Shown: positions 8,378 through 17,078, numbered from the stretch's first letter. The stretch is DNA of 62,779 nt from Amycolatopsis orientalis DSM 43388 (GCF_000411975.1 NZ_ASXG01000080.1:1-62779), one strand, 5' to 3'. The notes: generated from the letters alone by a model not told the origin. Made by a program: numbers and translations.

Positions 8378-9433
8378 ATGGTTTCCCCACCAGCCCGGTT
8401 GGCTGCCGCGGCGGCCAATGTCGTGGGCAAGGTGTTCCAGGGTGGGGTCGCCGATCTGCGGCCGATGCCGAGGGTCTTGATCGACCAGGGGCCCAACCGG
8501 TCGGTGTACCGGATGACGCACGGCGCGTCCGAGACCTCGGGCCCGCCGGTGCTGCTGGTGCCGCCGCTGGCCGCGCCCGCGCTGTGCTTCGACCTGCGCC
8601 GCGGCTGCAGCCTCATCGAGCACCTGGTCGAGGGCGGGCGGCCGACCTACCTCGTGGACTACGGCATGGTCGCGTTCTCCGACCGCCGCCTCGGCATCGA
8701 GCACTGGATCGACGAGGTGCTGCCGAGGGCGATCCGGAAGGTCAGCGAGGACGCCGGCGGACAGGGCGTGCACCTGGTGTCGTGGTCGCTCGGCGGGATC
8801 TTCTCCATGCTGGTCAGCGCGGACCAGCCGGACCTCCCGATCGAATCGATCACCGCGGTCGGCTCGCCGGTCGACTTCACCGCGATCCCGATCGTCGCGC
8901 CGTTCCGCCCGCTCGTGGACCTCACCGGCGGGCATCTGCTGACCCCGGTGTACCGCGTGTTCGGCGGCGCACCGTCCTATTTGGTCACCCGGGTGTTCCG
9001 CGCCACAGGGATCTCCAAGGAGATCACCAAACCGCTGGCGATCCTGAAGAACCTCGACGACCGCGACTACCTCGCGCAGATCGAGGCGGTGGACCACTTC
9101 ATGGACAACATGTACGCCTATCCCGGGCGGACGTTCGGCCAGCTGTATCACCGCTTGTTCCGGACCAACGACCTCGCCGAGGGAACCGTCGACCTGAACG
9201 GGCGCAAGATCAGCCTGTCCGACGTGAAGAAGCCGATGCTGGTGGTGGCGGGCGAAAACGACACCATCGCGCCGCGAGCGTCGGTGGAGCGCGTGGTGCA
9301 GCTGCTGGAGAACGCCCCGGAGGTCCGCTTCCGCACCGCGCCCGGCGGGCACCTCGGCGTGCTGACCGGACGCCGCGCCCGGGGCACGACCTGGCGGTAC
9401 CTGGACGAGTTCCTGGACGACCGGGCCGGCTGA
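8378..9433 (+). CDS. PhaC-like alpha/beta hydrolase
   Basis: A 351-residue alpha/beta-hydrolase of the polyhydroxyalkanoate-synthase superfamily. LLVPPLAAPA forms the oxyanion strand, SWSLGG the nucleophile elbow, GENDTIAP the acid and GGHLG the histidine. Typical PHA synthases have Cys as nucleophile in this elbow. Here it is Ser, so esterase, thioesterase or acyltransferase activity is more likely than polymer synthesis. The ATG follows a strong AGGAGG. No PhaE/PhaR partner or granule protein is nearby. It may act with the SDR gene 100 bp upstream, but the gap leaves room for a separate promoter. Confidence 0.85.
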   Translation: MVSPPARLAAAAANVVGKVFQGGVADLRPMPRVLIDQGPNRSVYRMTHGASETSGPPVLLVPPLAAPALCFDLRRGCSLIEHLVEGGRPTYLVDYGMVAFSDRRLGIEHWIDEVLPRAIRKVSEDAGGQGVHLVSWSLGGIFSMLVSADQPDLPIESITAVGSPVDFTAIPIVAPFRPLVDLTGGHLLTPVYRVFGGAPSYLVTRVFRATGISKEITKPLAILKNLDDRDYLAQIEAVDHFMDNMYAYPGRTFGQLYHRLFRTNDLAEGTVDLNGRKISLSDVKKPMLVVAGENDTIAPRASVERVVQLLENAPEVRFRTAPGGHLGVLTGRRARGTTWRYLDEFLDDRAG

Positions 9434-9498
9434 GGAGCGGCGGACCGGGCAGCTCTTGCCCGTGCGACACCGGGAAAAACCGGCGGTACCGTGGGCCG

Positions 9499-10446
9499 GT
9501 GATCGCTGCATACGTGACGTCGCTCGGCGACAGTTCCGAGATCAAGGTCGGTCAGCTCCCGGACCCCGAGCCGGGCCCGCGCGAAGTGCTGGTGAAAGTG
9601 TCCGCGGTGACGGTGAACCACGTCGACACCTTCATCCGATCGGGCGCTTATCCCACGGCGCTTTCGTATCCGTTCGTCATCGGCCGCGATCTGGTGGGCA
9701 CTGTTGTCTCCTCGCCAGCAGACCGTTTCGCGCCCGGCGACCGCGTGTGGTGCAACAGCCTCGGCCACGACGGCCGGCAAGGCTCCTTTGCCGAATACTG
9801 TGCGGTGCCCGAGGAGCGGCTTTATCCGTTGCCGGATGGGGTTTCCGACGACGCGGTGGCGGTCCTGCACACCGCGGCCACCGCGTATCTGGGCCTCTTC
9901 GAACACGCTGGCGCCGGATACGGCGAGACGATCGCGGTGTTCGGCGCGGGCGGCGGAGTCGGCAGCGCGGTCGTCCAACTTGCTTCGACCGCCGGCCTGC
10001 GCGTGCTCGCGACCGCCCGCGCCGAGGACGCGGAATGGTGCCGGGAATGCGGTGCCGACGAGGTTTTCGACTATTCCGATCCCGACCTTTACCGCAAGCT
10101 CCCGCCGGTGGATCTGTGGTGGGACAACTCCGGAAAACACGATCTGGTGTCGGCGGTGCCGCTGCTGTCCCGCGGCGGCCGCATCGTGGCGATGGCCGGA
10201 ATGCAGTCGGCCCCGACGCTGCCGATCGGCGAGTTGTACACGCGCGACGCCAGCATCCGCGGGTTCGCCATCAGCAACGCCGGGGTCACCGCGCTGGGTT
10301 CCGCTGCCCGCGTCATCAACCGGGCGTTGACCACCGGAATCCTTCGCCCTCGGATCGGGGTTCGCCTGCCTCTCTCCGAAGCCGCCGAGGCGCACCGGTT
10401 GCAGGAATCCGGCGAAGCGCGAGGACGGATCGTGCTGACGGTTTAA
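9499..10446 (+). CDS. MDR-family (quinone oxidoreductase-like) dehydrogenase
   Basis: A 315-residue medium-chain reductase without catalytic zinc ligands. The N-terminal GroES-like domain contains the VNHVDTFIRSGAYP block. The Rossmann domain carries GAGGGVGSAVVQLA near residues 152-165. GTG 9499 was chosen from protein similarity; TACCGT nine bases before it fits a leaderless promoter, and there is no Shine-Dalgarno sequence. A stop for this frame's upstream extension is lacking, but the upstream residues are clearly a shadow of the hydrolase gene. It converges on a second MDR gene with a 4-bp overlap. NADPH-dependent reduction of quinones or enones is likely. Confidence 0.87.
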   Translation: MIAAYVTSLGDSSEIKVGQLPDPEPGPREVLVKVSAVTVNHVDTFIRSGAYPTALSYPFVIGRDLVGTVVSSPADRFAPGDRVWCNSLGHDGRQGSFAEYCAVPEERLYPLPDGVSDDAVAVLHTAATAYLGLFEHAGAGYGETIAVFGAGGGVGSAVVQLASTAGLRVLATARAEDAEWCRECGADEVFDYSDPDLYRKLPPVDLWWDNSGKHDLVSAVPLLSRGGRIVAMAGMQSAPTLPIGELYTRDASIRGFAISNAGVTALGSAARVINRALTTGILRPRIGVRLPLSEAAEAHRLQESGEARGRIVLTV

Positions 10447-11372
10447 GCCACCGTGAGGACGAGCTTGCCCTGAAGATGCCCGCCGTCGAGCAGCCGATGT
10501 GCGTCGACGATGCGCTCGAACGGGAACGTCTCTTGCACGTGGACCCGAAGCTTGCGCTGCTCCACGAGGGCGACCAGCCCGCGCAGGCCAACCGGATCGG
10601 GGTCGACCGCGATGCCGCTGAACCGCATCCCGGCCGCCTCGAACTTGGCGATCAGCTCGGTGTCTTCGTCTGCGACGGCCGTCACCAGCTGCCCGCCGGG
10701 ACGGAGAACTCCGAGCGACCGTTCGGCGACGTCGCCGCCGAGAGTGTCGAGCACAACGTCGATGTCGCGGACCGCTTCGGCGAAGTCGACCTTCCGGTAG
10801 TCGATGACCTCGTCGGCACCGAGCCCCTCGACGAACTTCCGTTTGCTCTCGCCCGCGGTCGTGATCACCTGCGCGCCAAGGGCTTTCGCGAGCTGGATCG
10901 CGACGTGCCCGACCCCGCCGCCACCGCCGTGGATCAGCACGCGACTGCCCGCGGTGACGCCGCCGAGGTCCACCAGCCCCTGCCACGCCGTCAACCCGAC
11001 CACTGGCAACGCCGCTGCCTCGACGTGCGAAAGCTGCTTCGGTTTGCGGATCAGGTGCAGCGCCGGAGCGGCCACCACCTCGGCATACGCGTTGGCCGCG
11101 CGGGGAAACAGCGGCATGCCGAACACTTCGTCGCCCGGCCGGAACCGCCAGGTCAACGCCTCCTCGACCACGCCGCTGACGTCCCAGCCGAGCACGAACG
11201 GCGGCTGGCCGAGCAACGGAAACTCGCCCTCGCGCAGCCGCGCTTCCAACGGATTGAGCCCGATCGCCTTGACGCGCACGAGGACTTCGGTCGGCACTGC
11301 CCGGGGCTCCGGCGCTTCCACGATCGTGAGCACTTCGGGGCCGCCGAGCTTCTCCTGGGTGATGACTCGCAT
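10443..11372 (-). CDS. MDR-family NADP-dependent oxidoreductase
   Basis: A 309-residue zinc-independent medium-chain reductase related to quinone oxidoreductases. GLNPLEARLREG marks the substrate domain, GWDVSGVV the domain hinge and HGGGGGVGHVAIQLAKALGA the NADP site. Downstream AGESKRKF supplies basic residues that could hold the NADP phosphate. It is transcribed away from an HxlR-family regulator, with an 18-bp operator between the two starts. This layout is common for reductases induced by electrophiles or quinones through redox-sensing HxlR proteins. The only cysteine in the regulator is consistent with that but does not prove it. Confidence 0.9.
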   Translation of the reverse strand: MRVITQEKLGGPEVLTIVEAPEPRAVPTEVLVRVKAIGLNPLEARLREGEFPLLGQPPFVLGWDVSGVVEEALTWRFRPGDEVFGMPLFPRAANAYAEVVAAPALHLIRKPKQLSHVEAAALPVVGLTAWQGLVDLGGVTAGSRVLIHGGGGGVGHVAIQLAKALGAQVITTAGESKRKFVEGLGADEVIDYRKVDFAEAVRDIDVVLDTLGGDVAERSLGVLRPGGQLVTAVADEDTELIAKFEAAGMRFSGIAVDPDPVGLRGLVALVEQRKLRVHVQETFPFERIVDAHRLLDGGHLQGKLVLTVA

Positions 11373-11421
11373 GACTCTCCTGGTTTCTGGAGGGGTACGA
11401 AAACCAGGCTAGGATTCCGAT

Positions 11422-11439
11422 AGGTACCAGCGGGTACCT
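11422..11439. promoter_or_regulatory. HxlR operator between the divergent genes
   Basis: AGGTACC-agcg-GGTACCT is a perfect 7-bp inverted repeat. It is bracketed by direct repeats GGATTCC at 11412-11418 and 11441-11447. It ends 8 bp before the HxlR ATG and 49 bp from the MDR start, so binding could repress both genes. Confidence 0.75.
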
Positions 11440-11447
11440 TGGATTCC

Positions 11448-11864
11448 ATGAGCGACTACGGTCCCGGCGGGGTCTTTCTCTCCGATTGCCCGGCACGCTT
11501 GGCAGTCGAGGTGATCGCCGACAAGTGGACAGTGGTCGTGCTCGCCGGCCTCAGCAAGGGCCCGGTCCGGCACGGCGACCTGGTCGCGCTGATCGGTGGC
11601 ATCTCTCGGAAAGTGCTCACCCAGACGCTGCGGCGGCTGGAGGCGCATGGACTCGTCCGCCGCCAGGCCTATGCCGAGGCGCCGCCGCGCGTCGAGTACG
11701 AGCTGACCCCGCTGGGAGCGACGCTGATCGAGCCGATCCACACCCTGACGGAGTGGGCACGGGCGAACGGGGACGCGGTTCTGGACGCGCTGGATTCCGC
11801 CGCGCAGAACGGCGACGACAAACTGCAACGGCAGGCGGTCGATCACGCTGGAGCTCAGGAGTAA
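11448..11864 (+). CDS. HxlR-family transcriptional regulator
   Basis: A 138-residue winged-helix protein. CPARLAVEVIADKWTVVVLAGL opens the HxlR domain, preceded by the single family-typical N-terminal cysteine (Cys14). ISRKVLTQTLRRLEAHGLV is the recognition helix region, and VEYELTPLGATL the wing. ATG 11448 was preferred over an in-frame TTG nine bases earlier, which would lie inside the operator. It diverges from the MDR oxidoreductase gene and probably controls it and itself. The effector is unknown. A conserved Cys ahead of the helix-turn-helix is used for redox or aldehyde sensing in relatives such as HypR, QorR and YodB. Confidence 0.9.
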   Translation: MSDYGPGGVFLSDCPARLAVEVIADKWTVVVLAGLSKGPVRHGDLVALIGGISRKVLTQTLRRLEAHGLVRRQAYAEAPPRVEYELTPLGATLIEPIHTLTEWARANGDAVLDALDSAAQNGDDKLQRQAVDHAGAQE

Positions 11865-11940
11865 TTGCACCGGAAGGTCACTGAGGTCGAGGCGCGGGGA
11901 TTCGCGCTGATCCGTCGGGAAGCAGCGACCGGACTAACAG

Positions 11941-11979
11941 GACCGCTCGGCCCGCCTCGGCGAAGCGGGCCGAGCGGTC
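11941..11979. terminator. Bidirectional terminator between convergent genes
   Basis: GACCGCTCGGCCCGC pairs perfectly with its complement (15 bp) around a 9-nt loop. It sits between the HxlR stop at 11864 and the fadE23 stop at 11984, so it can end transcription from both sides. Confidence 0.8.
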
Positions 11980-11983
11980 TCGA

Positions 11984-13198
11984 TCACTTCAGCTCAGCGC
12001 TCGTCTTCCCGAGAATCCGGCGAGCCACGATCAGCTGCTGAATCTGCTGCGTCCCCTCGAAGATGTCCAGGATCTTCGCATCCCGGGACCACTTCTCGAG
12101 CAGCGATTCCTCGGTGTACCCGTACGCCCCGGCAAGTTCGACGCACTTCAACGTCACGTCGACCACCGTGCGGCCCGCCTTCGCCTTCGCCATCGAGGCC
12201 TGCAGCGAGTTCGGCTGGCGGTTGTCCGCCATCCACGCCGACTCCAGCGTCAGCAGGTACGCCGCCTCGTAGTCCGCTTCCAGTTGCAGGAACGTCGCGG
12301 CCGCCGCGTGTTGCGTCAATGCTGGGCGGTCGTAGTCGATGACCACTCCGGCTTCGGTCAGGATGCGGCGGGTTTCGTCCAGCGCGGCGCGGGCGACGCC
12401 GATCGCCATCGCGGCCACCAGCGGGCGGGTGTTGTCGAAGGTCTGCATGACCCCGGCGAAACCCTTGGCCGTGTCGATGTCCGGCGTGCCGAGGAGGTTT
12501 TCGGCGGGGACGCGGCAGTTCTCGAAGCGCAGCACGGCGGTGTCGGACGCGCGGATGCCCAGTTTGTGTTCCACGCGCACGACCTCGAAGCCGGGCGTGC
12601 CCTTCTCCACCACGAACGATTTGATCGCGGCGCGCCCCTTCGTGCGGTCGAGCGTCGCCCAGACCACGACGGCGTCGGCGCGCTGGCCGGACGTCACGAA
12701 GATCTTCTCGCCGTTCAGGATGTAGTCGTCGCCGTCCTTGGTGGCCGTCGTGGTGATGGCCGCCGAGTCCGAACCGCAGCCGGGTTCGGTGATCGCCATC
12801 GCGGCCCACAGGCCCTTGAACCGCTCGAGTTGCTCGTCGGTCGCCACCGAACTGATCGCGGCGTTGCCCAGGCCCTGCCGCGGCATGGACAGCAGCAGGC
12901 CCACGTCGCCCCAGCACATTTCGATCGTGCCGAGCACCACGTTCAGGTTGGCGCCATTGCGATTGCCCTTGGGACCGTCGTCGTCCTTTTCGGACCGGCG
13001 CACGCCAGCCGCGCCCGCGCCGCCCTCGCCGGAGGAGTTCAGGCCGTCCAGCAGCGCGGCGAACATGTCCAATTCGGACGGATAGGTGTGCTCTGCGCGG
13101 TCGTACTTGCGCGAGATCGGCCGGAACACCTCGGCCGCGGCCTGGTACGCCTGGTTGATCAGCGCGCCGGCCTTCTTCGGAGCTTCCAGGTTGATCAT
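11984..13198 (-). CDS. fadE23: Acyl-CoA dehydrogenase, FadE23 type
   Basis: A 404-residue acyl-CoA dehydrogenase. The opening MINLEAPKK, a basic linker around residues 60-80 and the overall order match mycobacterial FadE23. AITEPGCGSDSA binds FAD and substrate. The C-terminal ILDIFEGTQQIQ carries the catalytic Glu, so this is the complete catalytic subunit. Its partner FadE24 is encoded just upstream in the same direction, separated by a 69-bp gap with a hairpin. Such adjacent non-identical FadE pairs form alpha2-beta2 heterotetramers in actinobacteria, typically on bulky or unusual acyl-CoAs. I infer the same here. Substrate unknown. Confidence 0.88.
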   Translation of the reverse strand: MINLEAPKKAGALINQAYQAAAEVFRPISRKYDRAEHTYPSELDMFAALLDGLNSSGEGGAGAAGVRRSEKDDDGPKGNRNGANLNVVLGTIEMCWGDVGLLLSMPRQGLGNAAISSVATDEQLERFKGLWAAMAITEPGCGSDSAAITTTATKDGDDYILNGEKIFVTSGQRADAVVVWATLDRTKGRAAIKSFVVEKGTPGFEVVRVEHKLGIRASDTAVLRFENCRVPAENLLGTPDIDTAKGFAGVMQTFDNTRPLVAAMAIGVARAALDETRRILTEAGVVIDYDRPALTQHAAAATFLQLEADYEAAYLLTLESAWMADNRQPNSLQASMAKAKAGRTVVDVTLKCVELAGAYGYTEESLLEKWSRDAKILDIFEGTQQIQQLIVARRILGKTSAELK

Positions 13199-13222
13199 GG
13201 GGGGTGCCTTTCGGAGGGTGGT

Positions 13223-13264
13223 CGTGAGTGGCGATGCCGGTTAGAACCGGCGTAAACACTCACG
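13223..13264 (-). terminator. Intercistronic hairpin in the fadE24-fadE23 pair
   Basis: CGTGAGTG pairs with CACTCACG, and an inner GCCGGTT/AACCGGC pair makes a two-part stem 3 bp downstream of the fadE24 stop. No T-tract follows. It could attenuate or process the transcript rather than stop it, changing the subunit ratio. Confidence 0.55.
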
Positions 13265-13266
13265 AG

Positions 13267-14589
13267 TCAGAGGAGGACGGCGCCTTCCATCACGCCGATC
13301 GCCCGCAGGTCGCGGTACCAGCGCTCCACCGGGTGCTCCTTCACGAACCCGTGCCCGCCCAGCAACTGCACGCCGGCGTTGCCGATCTGCATGCCCTTTT
13401 CCGTCGCGAGCTTGCGGGCGAGCGCCGCTTCCCGCGCGTATTCCTTGCCCTGTTCGGCCCGGGCCGCCGCGCGCAGCGTGACCAGGCGCAGGCCCTCCAG
13501 TTCGATCGCGATGTCCGCCACCGAGAACGCGACCGCCTGCCGGTGGCTGATCGGCTCGCCGAACGCGGTGCGCTCGTTCACGTACGGCACCACGTAATCC
13601 AGCACGGCCTTGCCGACGCCCGCGGCGAGCGCCGCCCAGCCCAGCCGGGAAAGCCGGACCACCTCGGTGAAAACGTCCGCCTTGCCGCCGCCGAGCAGCG
13701 CGCCCGCGGGCAGCGAAACCTTCTCCAGGTGCAGCTTTCCGGTGGCCGCGCCGCGCAGGCCCATCGCGGGCTCGGACTCGATCGTCACGCCCGCGTTGGA
13801 CGATTCCACCAGGAACAGCGCCGGGCCGCGGCCTTCCAGATCGGCCGAGACGAGGAACAGCTCGGCCTCCGCCGCGCGCGGGACGAGCGACTTCACCCCA
13901 TCGAGCTGGTAGCCCTTCGGAGTGCGCTTCGCCTTGGTGGCGGGCTTGAACGGGTCGAACAACGGCGTCCGCTCCAGCAGCGCGAGCGCCGCGGCGGGCA
14001 CCTGCTCGCCGGTGAACGCGGGCACGTAGTCGGCCTGCTGCTGCTCGTCGCCCCACGCGACCAGCGCGGTACTGACCGCCGACGGGGCCAGCACGGCCAC
14101 CGCCAGTCCGAGGTCTCCGTGCGCGAGCGCCTCGGCGACCAGCGCGTTCGTCACGACCGAACGCTCGGTGCCCGCACCGCCCAGCTCTTCCGGAATCCCG
14201 ACCAGGCTGACGCCCAGCTCCGCCGCGCGGCTCAGCAAGCCTTCCGGCGCGGCGAGCTTCTCGTCGGCGTCGGCGGCGGCCGGACGCAGCTGTTCGGCGG
14301 CGAACTCGCTGACCGTCTCGACGATGAGCTTCTGGTCCTCGTCCGGCGTCAGGTCGAACAGCCCGCGGTCGTCCGGTTTCGCCAGCCGGGCCGGTTTGCC
14401 CAGCCGCTGGACCGAGGTGAACGACCGGGTCGCCGCCCCCGCCGCGCGGAAACCGTTGCGGGTCCCGGCTTTGACCAGGTTCTGCACCGGCCCGCGCAGC
14501 CCGACCCGGTCGATCGCCTTGCTCCCGGCCAACCGGGTGAGCGCGGCCAGGCCCAGGCCCATCGCGTCTCGTTTCCTTGGCGCAGCCAT
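13267..14589 (-). CDS. fadE24: Acyl-CoA dehydrogenase-like subunit, FadE24 type
   Basis: A 440-residue acyl-CoA dehydrogenase homologue with an N-terminal extension of about 75 residues before the helical domain begins at FDLTPDEDQ. The FAD/substrate loop that reads TEPGxGSD in active enzymes is replaced by LERTPLFDPF here. The chain ends at RAIGVMEGAVLL, just where the catalytic glutamate segment should continue. Both features match mycobacterial FadE24, the partner of FadE23. I infer a structural or cofactor-sharing subunit of a heterotetramer. The GAGGGAGA ribosome-binding site is good, and a perfect palindromic operator stands 19 bp upstream of the start. Confidence 0.87.
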   Translation of the reverse strand: MAAPRKRDAMGLGLAALTRLAGSKAIDRVGLRGPVQNLVKAGTRNGFRAAGAATRSFTSVQRLGKPARLAKPDDRGLFDLTPDEDQKLIVETVSEFAAEQLRPAAADADEKLAAPEGLLSRAAELGVSLVGIPEELGGAGTERSVVTNALVAEALAHGDLGLAVAVLAPSAVSTALVAWGDEQQQADYVPAFTGEQVPAAALALLERTPLFDPFKPATKAKRTPKGYQLDGVKSLVPRAAEAELFLVSADLEGRGPALFLVESSNAGVTIESEPAMGLRGAATGKLHLEKVSLPAGALLGGGKADVFTEVVRLSRLGWAALAAGVGKAVLDYVVPYVNERTAFGEPISHRQAVAFSVADIAIELEGLRLVTLRAAARAEQGKEYAREAALARKLATEKGMQIGNAGVQLLGGHGFVKEHPVERWYRDLRAIGVMEGAVLL

Positions 14590-14608
14590 GCAGCATCTCC
14601 CTCGCGTT

Positions 14609-14626
14609 ACCTACTCACGAGTAGGT
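14609..14626. promoter_or_regulatory. Palindromic operator upstream of fadE24-fadE23
   Basis: ACCTACT-cacg-AGTAGGT has perfect 7-bp arms, a TetR-like architecture. It lies between the fadE24 ATG and the LtrA stop, where the operon promoter must be. The core TACTCACGAGTA resembles sites of TetR regulators of lipid catabolism. No copy precedes the nearby double-TetR gene. Confidence 0.65.
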
Positions 14627-14663
14627 TAGCGTGGCGATCCGGAATCCGCCAGTGCGGCCCGGC

Positions 14664-15842
14664 TCACTCGACGACCGGCCGCCGGGCCAGCGAAGTGCGT
14701 TCGAAGGCGATGAGCAGCAGGACCGAGGCCGTGACGATCAGCAGCAGCAAGGCCGCGGGCACGTGCGCGAGGAGCGGCGTGAACGCGAGCAGCACCGCCG
14801 CGAGCACGAGCCGCTGCCGGTTCCAGCTGCCGAGGTTGCGCCGGCGCAGCGAGCTGAGCGCCACCAGATACAGCGCGAGCCCGCCGGTCAGGGCCCACAG
14901 CGCGACGCCGTGCAGCGGCGCCGCGGGGTTGCCGTGCAGGGTCGGGAACGTCCTCTTCAATCCCAGCGCGACCAGCACGATGCCGGCGATCAGCGGCAGG
15001 TGCAGATAGGTGTAGGAATCGGTGGCGATCTTGGTCCGCGCGATGCCTTCGGCTCGGGCCAGCCTGCTCTCGGCGACGTGCGCGACCAGGTCGAAGTACG
15101 TCCACCACATCCCGGCCGAGAGCGCGATCCCGCAGATCGCCGACCCGGCGACCAGCCGGGTGATCGGCACGTGCCCGATCCCGATGCCGATCGCCACGAT
15201 CGATTCGCCCAGCGCGATGATCACGATCAGTCCGAAGCGTTCGGCGAAGTGCGCGGGCGAGTGCAGCCGCCAGCCCGCGGGGCCGGACAGGTAGACGTTG
15301 AGGTAGTCCACCGCCAGCGCGACCACCCAGAGCGCGGGCTGCCACGGTCCGCCCACGACGGCGGCGACGGCCAGCAAGGCCAGGCTCGGCAGCAGTCCGC
15401 GCAGCATTTTCAGCAGCACCAGGCGCAATTCGGCATCATGCCGCGCGGCCCCGAGATAGGCGACGATGTGCAGCACCCGCACGACCGCGTAACAGGCGAC
15501 GAACAGCAGCGGACCGTCGAGCCCGCCCGGTTCGTTGGTGAGCGCCTGCGGCACCGCGAGCGCGACGAGGAACATCACCGCCATCGCGCCGAACATCGCC
15601 AGCCGCGCGATGCCGTGGTCGACGTGGATCATGGTGCCGAGCCACGCGTAACTGCACCAGCACCACCACAGCACCATCAGCACCAGCAGTCCCTCGCCGA
15701 CGCCGAGCAGGCCCAGCCGCCCGGCCATCAGCTCGGTGGTCTGCGTGATGGCGTAGACGAAGACCAGGTCGAAGAACAGCTCAAGGGTCGTGACGCGGTG
15801 GCCTTCGTCCGCGCGAACCAGATGCAACCGTCTCGTGGGCAC
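14664..15842 (-). CDS. ltrA: Low-temperature-requirement A (LtrA)-like membrane protein
   Basis: A 392-residue polytopic protein with about ten hydrophobic segments. The family signature TTLELFFDLVFVYAITQ is near residues 18-34, followed by WWCWCSYAWLGT and the AERFGLIVIIALGES block. LtrA proteins are widespread in actinobacteria. The name comes from a Listeria cold-growth mutant, and the transported or sensed ligand is unknown. GTG 15842 is the first reasonable start; no clear ribosome-binding site precedes it. It follows the double-TetR gene on the same strand after 54 bp and may be its co-transcribed target. Confidence 0.85.
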   Translation of the reverse strand: MPTRRLHLVRADEGHRVTTLELFFDLVFVYAITQTTELMAGRLGLLGVGEGLLVLMVLWWCWCSYAWLGTMIHVDHGIARLAMFGAMAVMFLVALAVPQALTNEPGGLDGPLLFVACYAVVRVLHIVAYLGAARHDAELRLVLLKMLRGLLPSLALLAVAAVVGGPWQPALWVVALAVDYLNVYLSGPAGWRLHSPAHFAERFGLIVIIALGESIVAIGIGIGHVPITRLVAGSAICGIALSAGMWWTYFDLVAHVAESRLARAEGIARTKIATDSYTYLHLPLIAGIVLVALGLKRTFPTLHGNPAAPLHGVALWALTGGLALYLVALSSLRRRNLGSWNRQRLVLAAVLLAFTPLLAHVPAALLLLIVTASVLLLIAFERTSLARRPVVE

Positions 15843-15896
15843 GGCAGATGTTTACCCGGCCGAGGGGATCGGCGGGGCCAGTTTCGCGGAGAGCGT

Positions 15897-17078
15897 TCAG
15901 CTGAGCCCGAGGACCGCGTGCAGCACCGCCGTCAGCTCGGTCTCCAGATGCGGCCTGTTCTTGATCCGCCCGGTCCGGCTGAGGTCGTTCGCGATCGTCA
16001 GCGCGGCATGCACCCGGATCTTCGCCTCGCGCGGCGGCAGGTCCGGAAACACCGCGCACAGCAAGGAAACCCACTGGTCGACGTAGTCGCGCTGGACGCG
16101 GCGCAGATCGGCTTTGTCGCGTTCTGGCATGGTCACCCGATCCGCGGTGAAGGACACCAGCAGCTCGGGCGTGCGCAGCAGGATGTGCACGTACGACGCG
16201 GCGAGCCGGCGGAGCGCGGATCGTTCGTCCGGAGCCCGCAGTGCCTGTTCGGCGGCCAGCGCGAGCCGGTCGGCCGCCCGGTGTCCGATCGCGACCATCA
16301 GCGCGGCCTTGCTGGGGAAGTGCCGGTACACGCTGGGTCCGGCGATGCCCGCCGCCGCGCCGATGTCCTCCATGCTGACGGTGTGGAAACCGCGTTCGGC
16401 GAACAGGCCGGTCGCGGCGGTCAGCACCTGCTCGCGGCGGGACGGCGTGCCGAGGCTGCTCGTGACCGGCGGCGCGGGCTCTTCCGGAACGGGAAGCGTG
16501 ATGTCGAGCACGGTCAGCGCCAGCTCGACCAGCAGCGACACGAAGCGTTTCCGCGCCACCGTCGTGTGGTGCACCGCGACGCTGCCGAACACGGACAGCG
16601 CGGCCCAGCACAACAGCTCGGCGTCGTCCGCGGACAGCTCGGGACGCAGGGTGAGCAGGGCTTTCGTCCACGCGTCGAGCACCGCGCCGGACCGGCGGCG
16701 GATCTCCCGGCGCTGCTCGCGCGGCAGATGCGGGCCTTCCCACCGCCACAGCGCGGCGATCTCCCGGCGCTCGACCGCCTGTGTCGCGAGGCCGGTGAGC
16801 AGGGCGTTCAGCTGCTCCGGAGGCGGTGCGGAATCGGCGAGGGCGGCCGCGGTGGCCGACTCCATGTCGTCGATCCCGGCGAGCACGACGTAGGCCAGGA
16901 TCGCCTGCTTGTCGGCGAAATGCCGGTACAGCGCGGGGCCGGTGACGCCCGCCGAAGCCGCGATGTCGTTGATCCCGACGCCGTGGAACCCCCGCGCGCG
17001 GAACAGCTCGGCCGCGACGGCGGCAAGCTGGGCCTTGCGGTCGCGAGGCCGCGAGCCGCGAGCGGAAGACGTACTCAT
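15897..17078 (-). CDS. Tandem double-TetR transcriptional regulator
   Basis: A 393-residue protein containing two complete TetR repressor units. The first helix-turn-helix (LAAVAAELFRARGFHGVGI ... GPALYRHFADKQ) is near residues 20-60. The second (REQVLTAATGLFAERGFHTV ... GPSVYRHFPSK) is near residues 210-255. Each is followed by its own helical ligand domain. Only a few TetR proteins are built this way, notably mycobacterial Mce3R, which controls lipid transport and catabolism. ATG 17078 was chosen over an upstream ATG that would run through the operator. TATGGT nine bases upstream suggests a near-leaderless promoter. It faces fadA-fadB across a 159-bp gap holding a 16-bp operator, so control of beta-oxidation is likely. 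Confidence 0.9.
   Translation of the reverse strand: MSTSSARGSRPRDRKAQLAAVAAELFRARGFHGVGINDIAASAGVTGPALYRHFADKQAILAYVVLAGIDDMESATAAALADSAPPPEQLNALLTGLATQAVERREIAALWRWEGPHLPREQRREIRRRSGAVLDAWTKALLTLRPELSADDAELLCWAALSVFGSVAVHHTTVARKRFVSLLVELALTVLDITLPVPEEPAPPVTSSLGTPSRREQVLTAATGLFAERGFHTVSMEDIGAAAGIAGPSVYRHFPSKAALMVAIGHRAADRLALAAEQALRAPDERSALRRLAASYVHILLRTPELLVSFTADRVTMPERDKADLRRVQRDYVDQWVSLLCAVFPDLPPREAKIRVHAALTIANDLSRTGRIKNRPHLETELTAVLHAVLGLS

Noticed and set aside
8378..9433. PHA synthase
   Set aside because: The nucleophile elbow has Ser where active PHA synthases need Cys, and no PHA partner genes are present.
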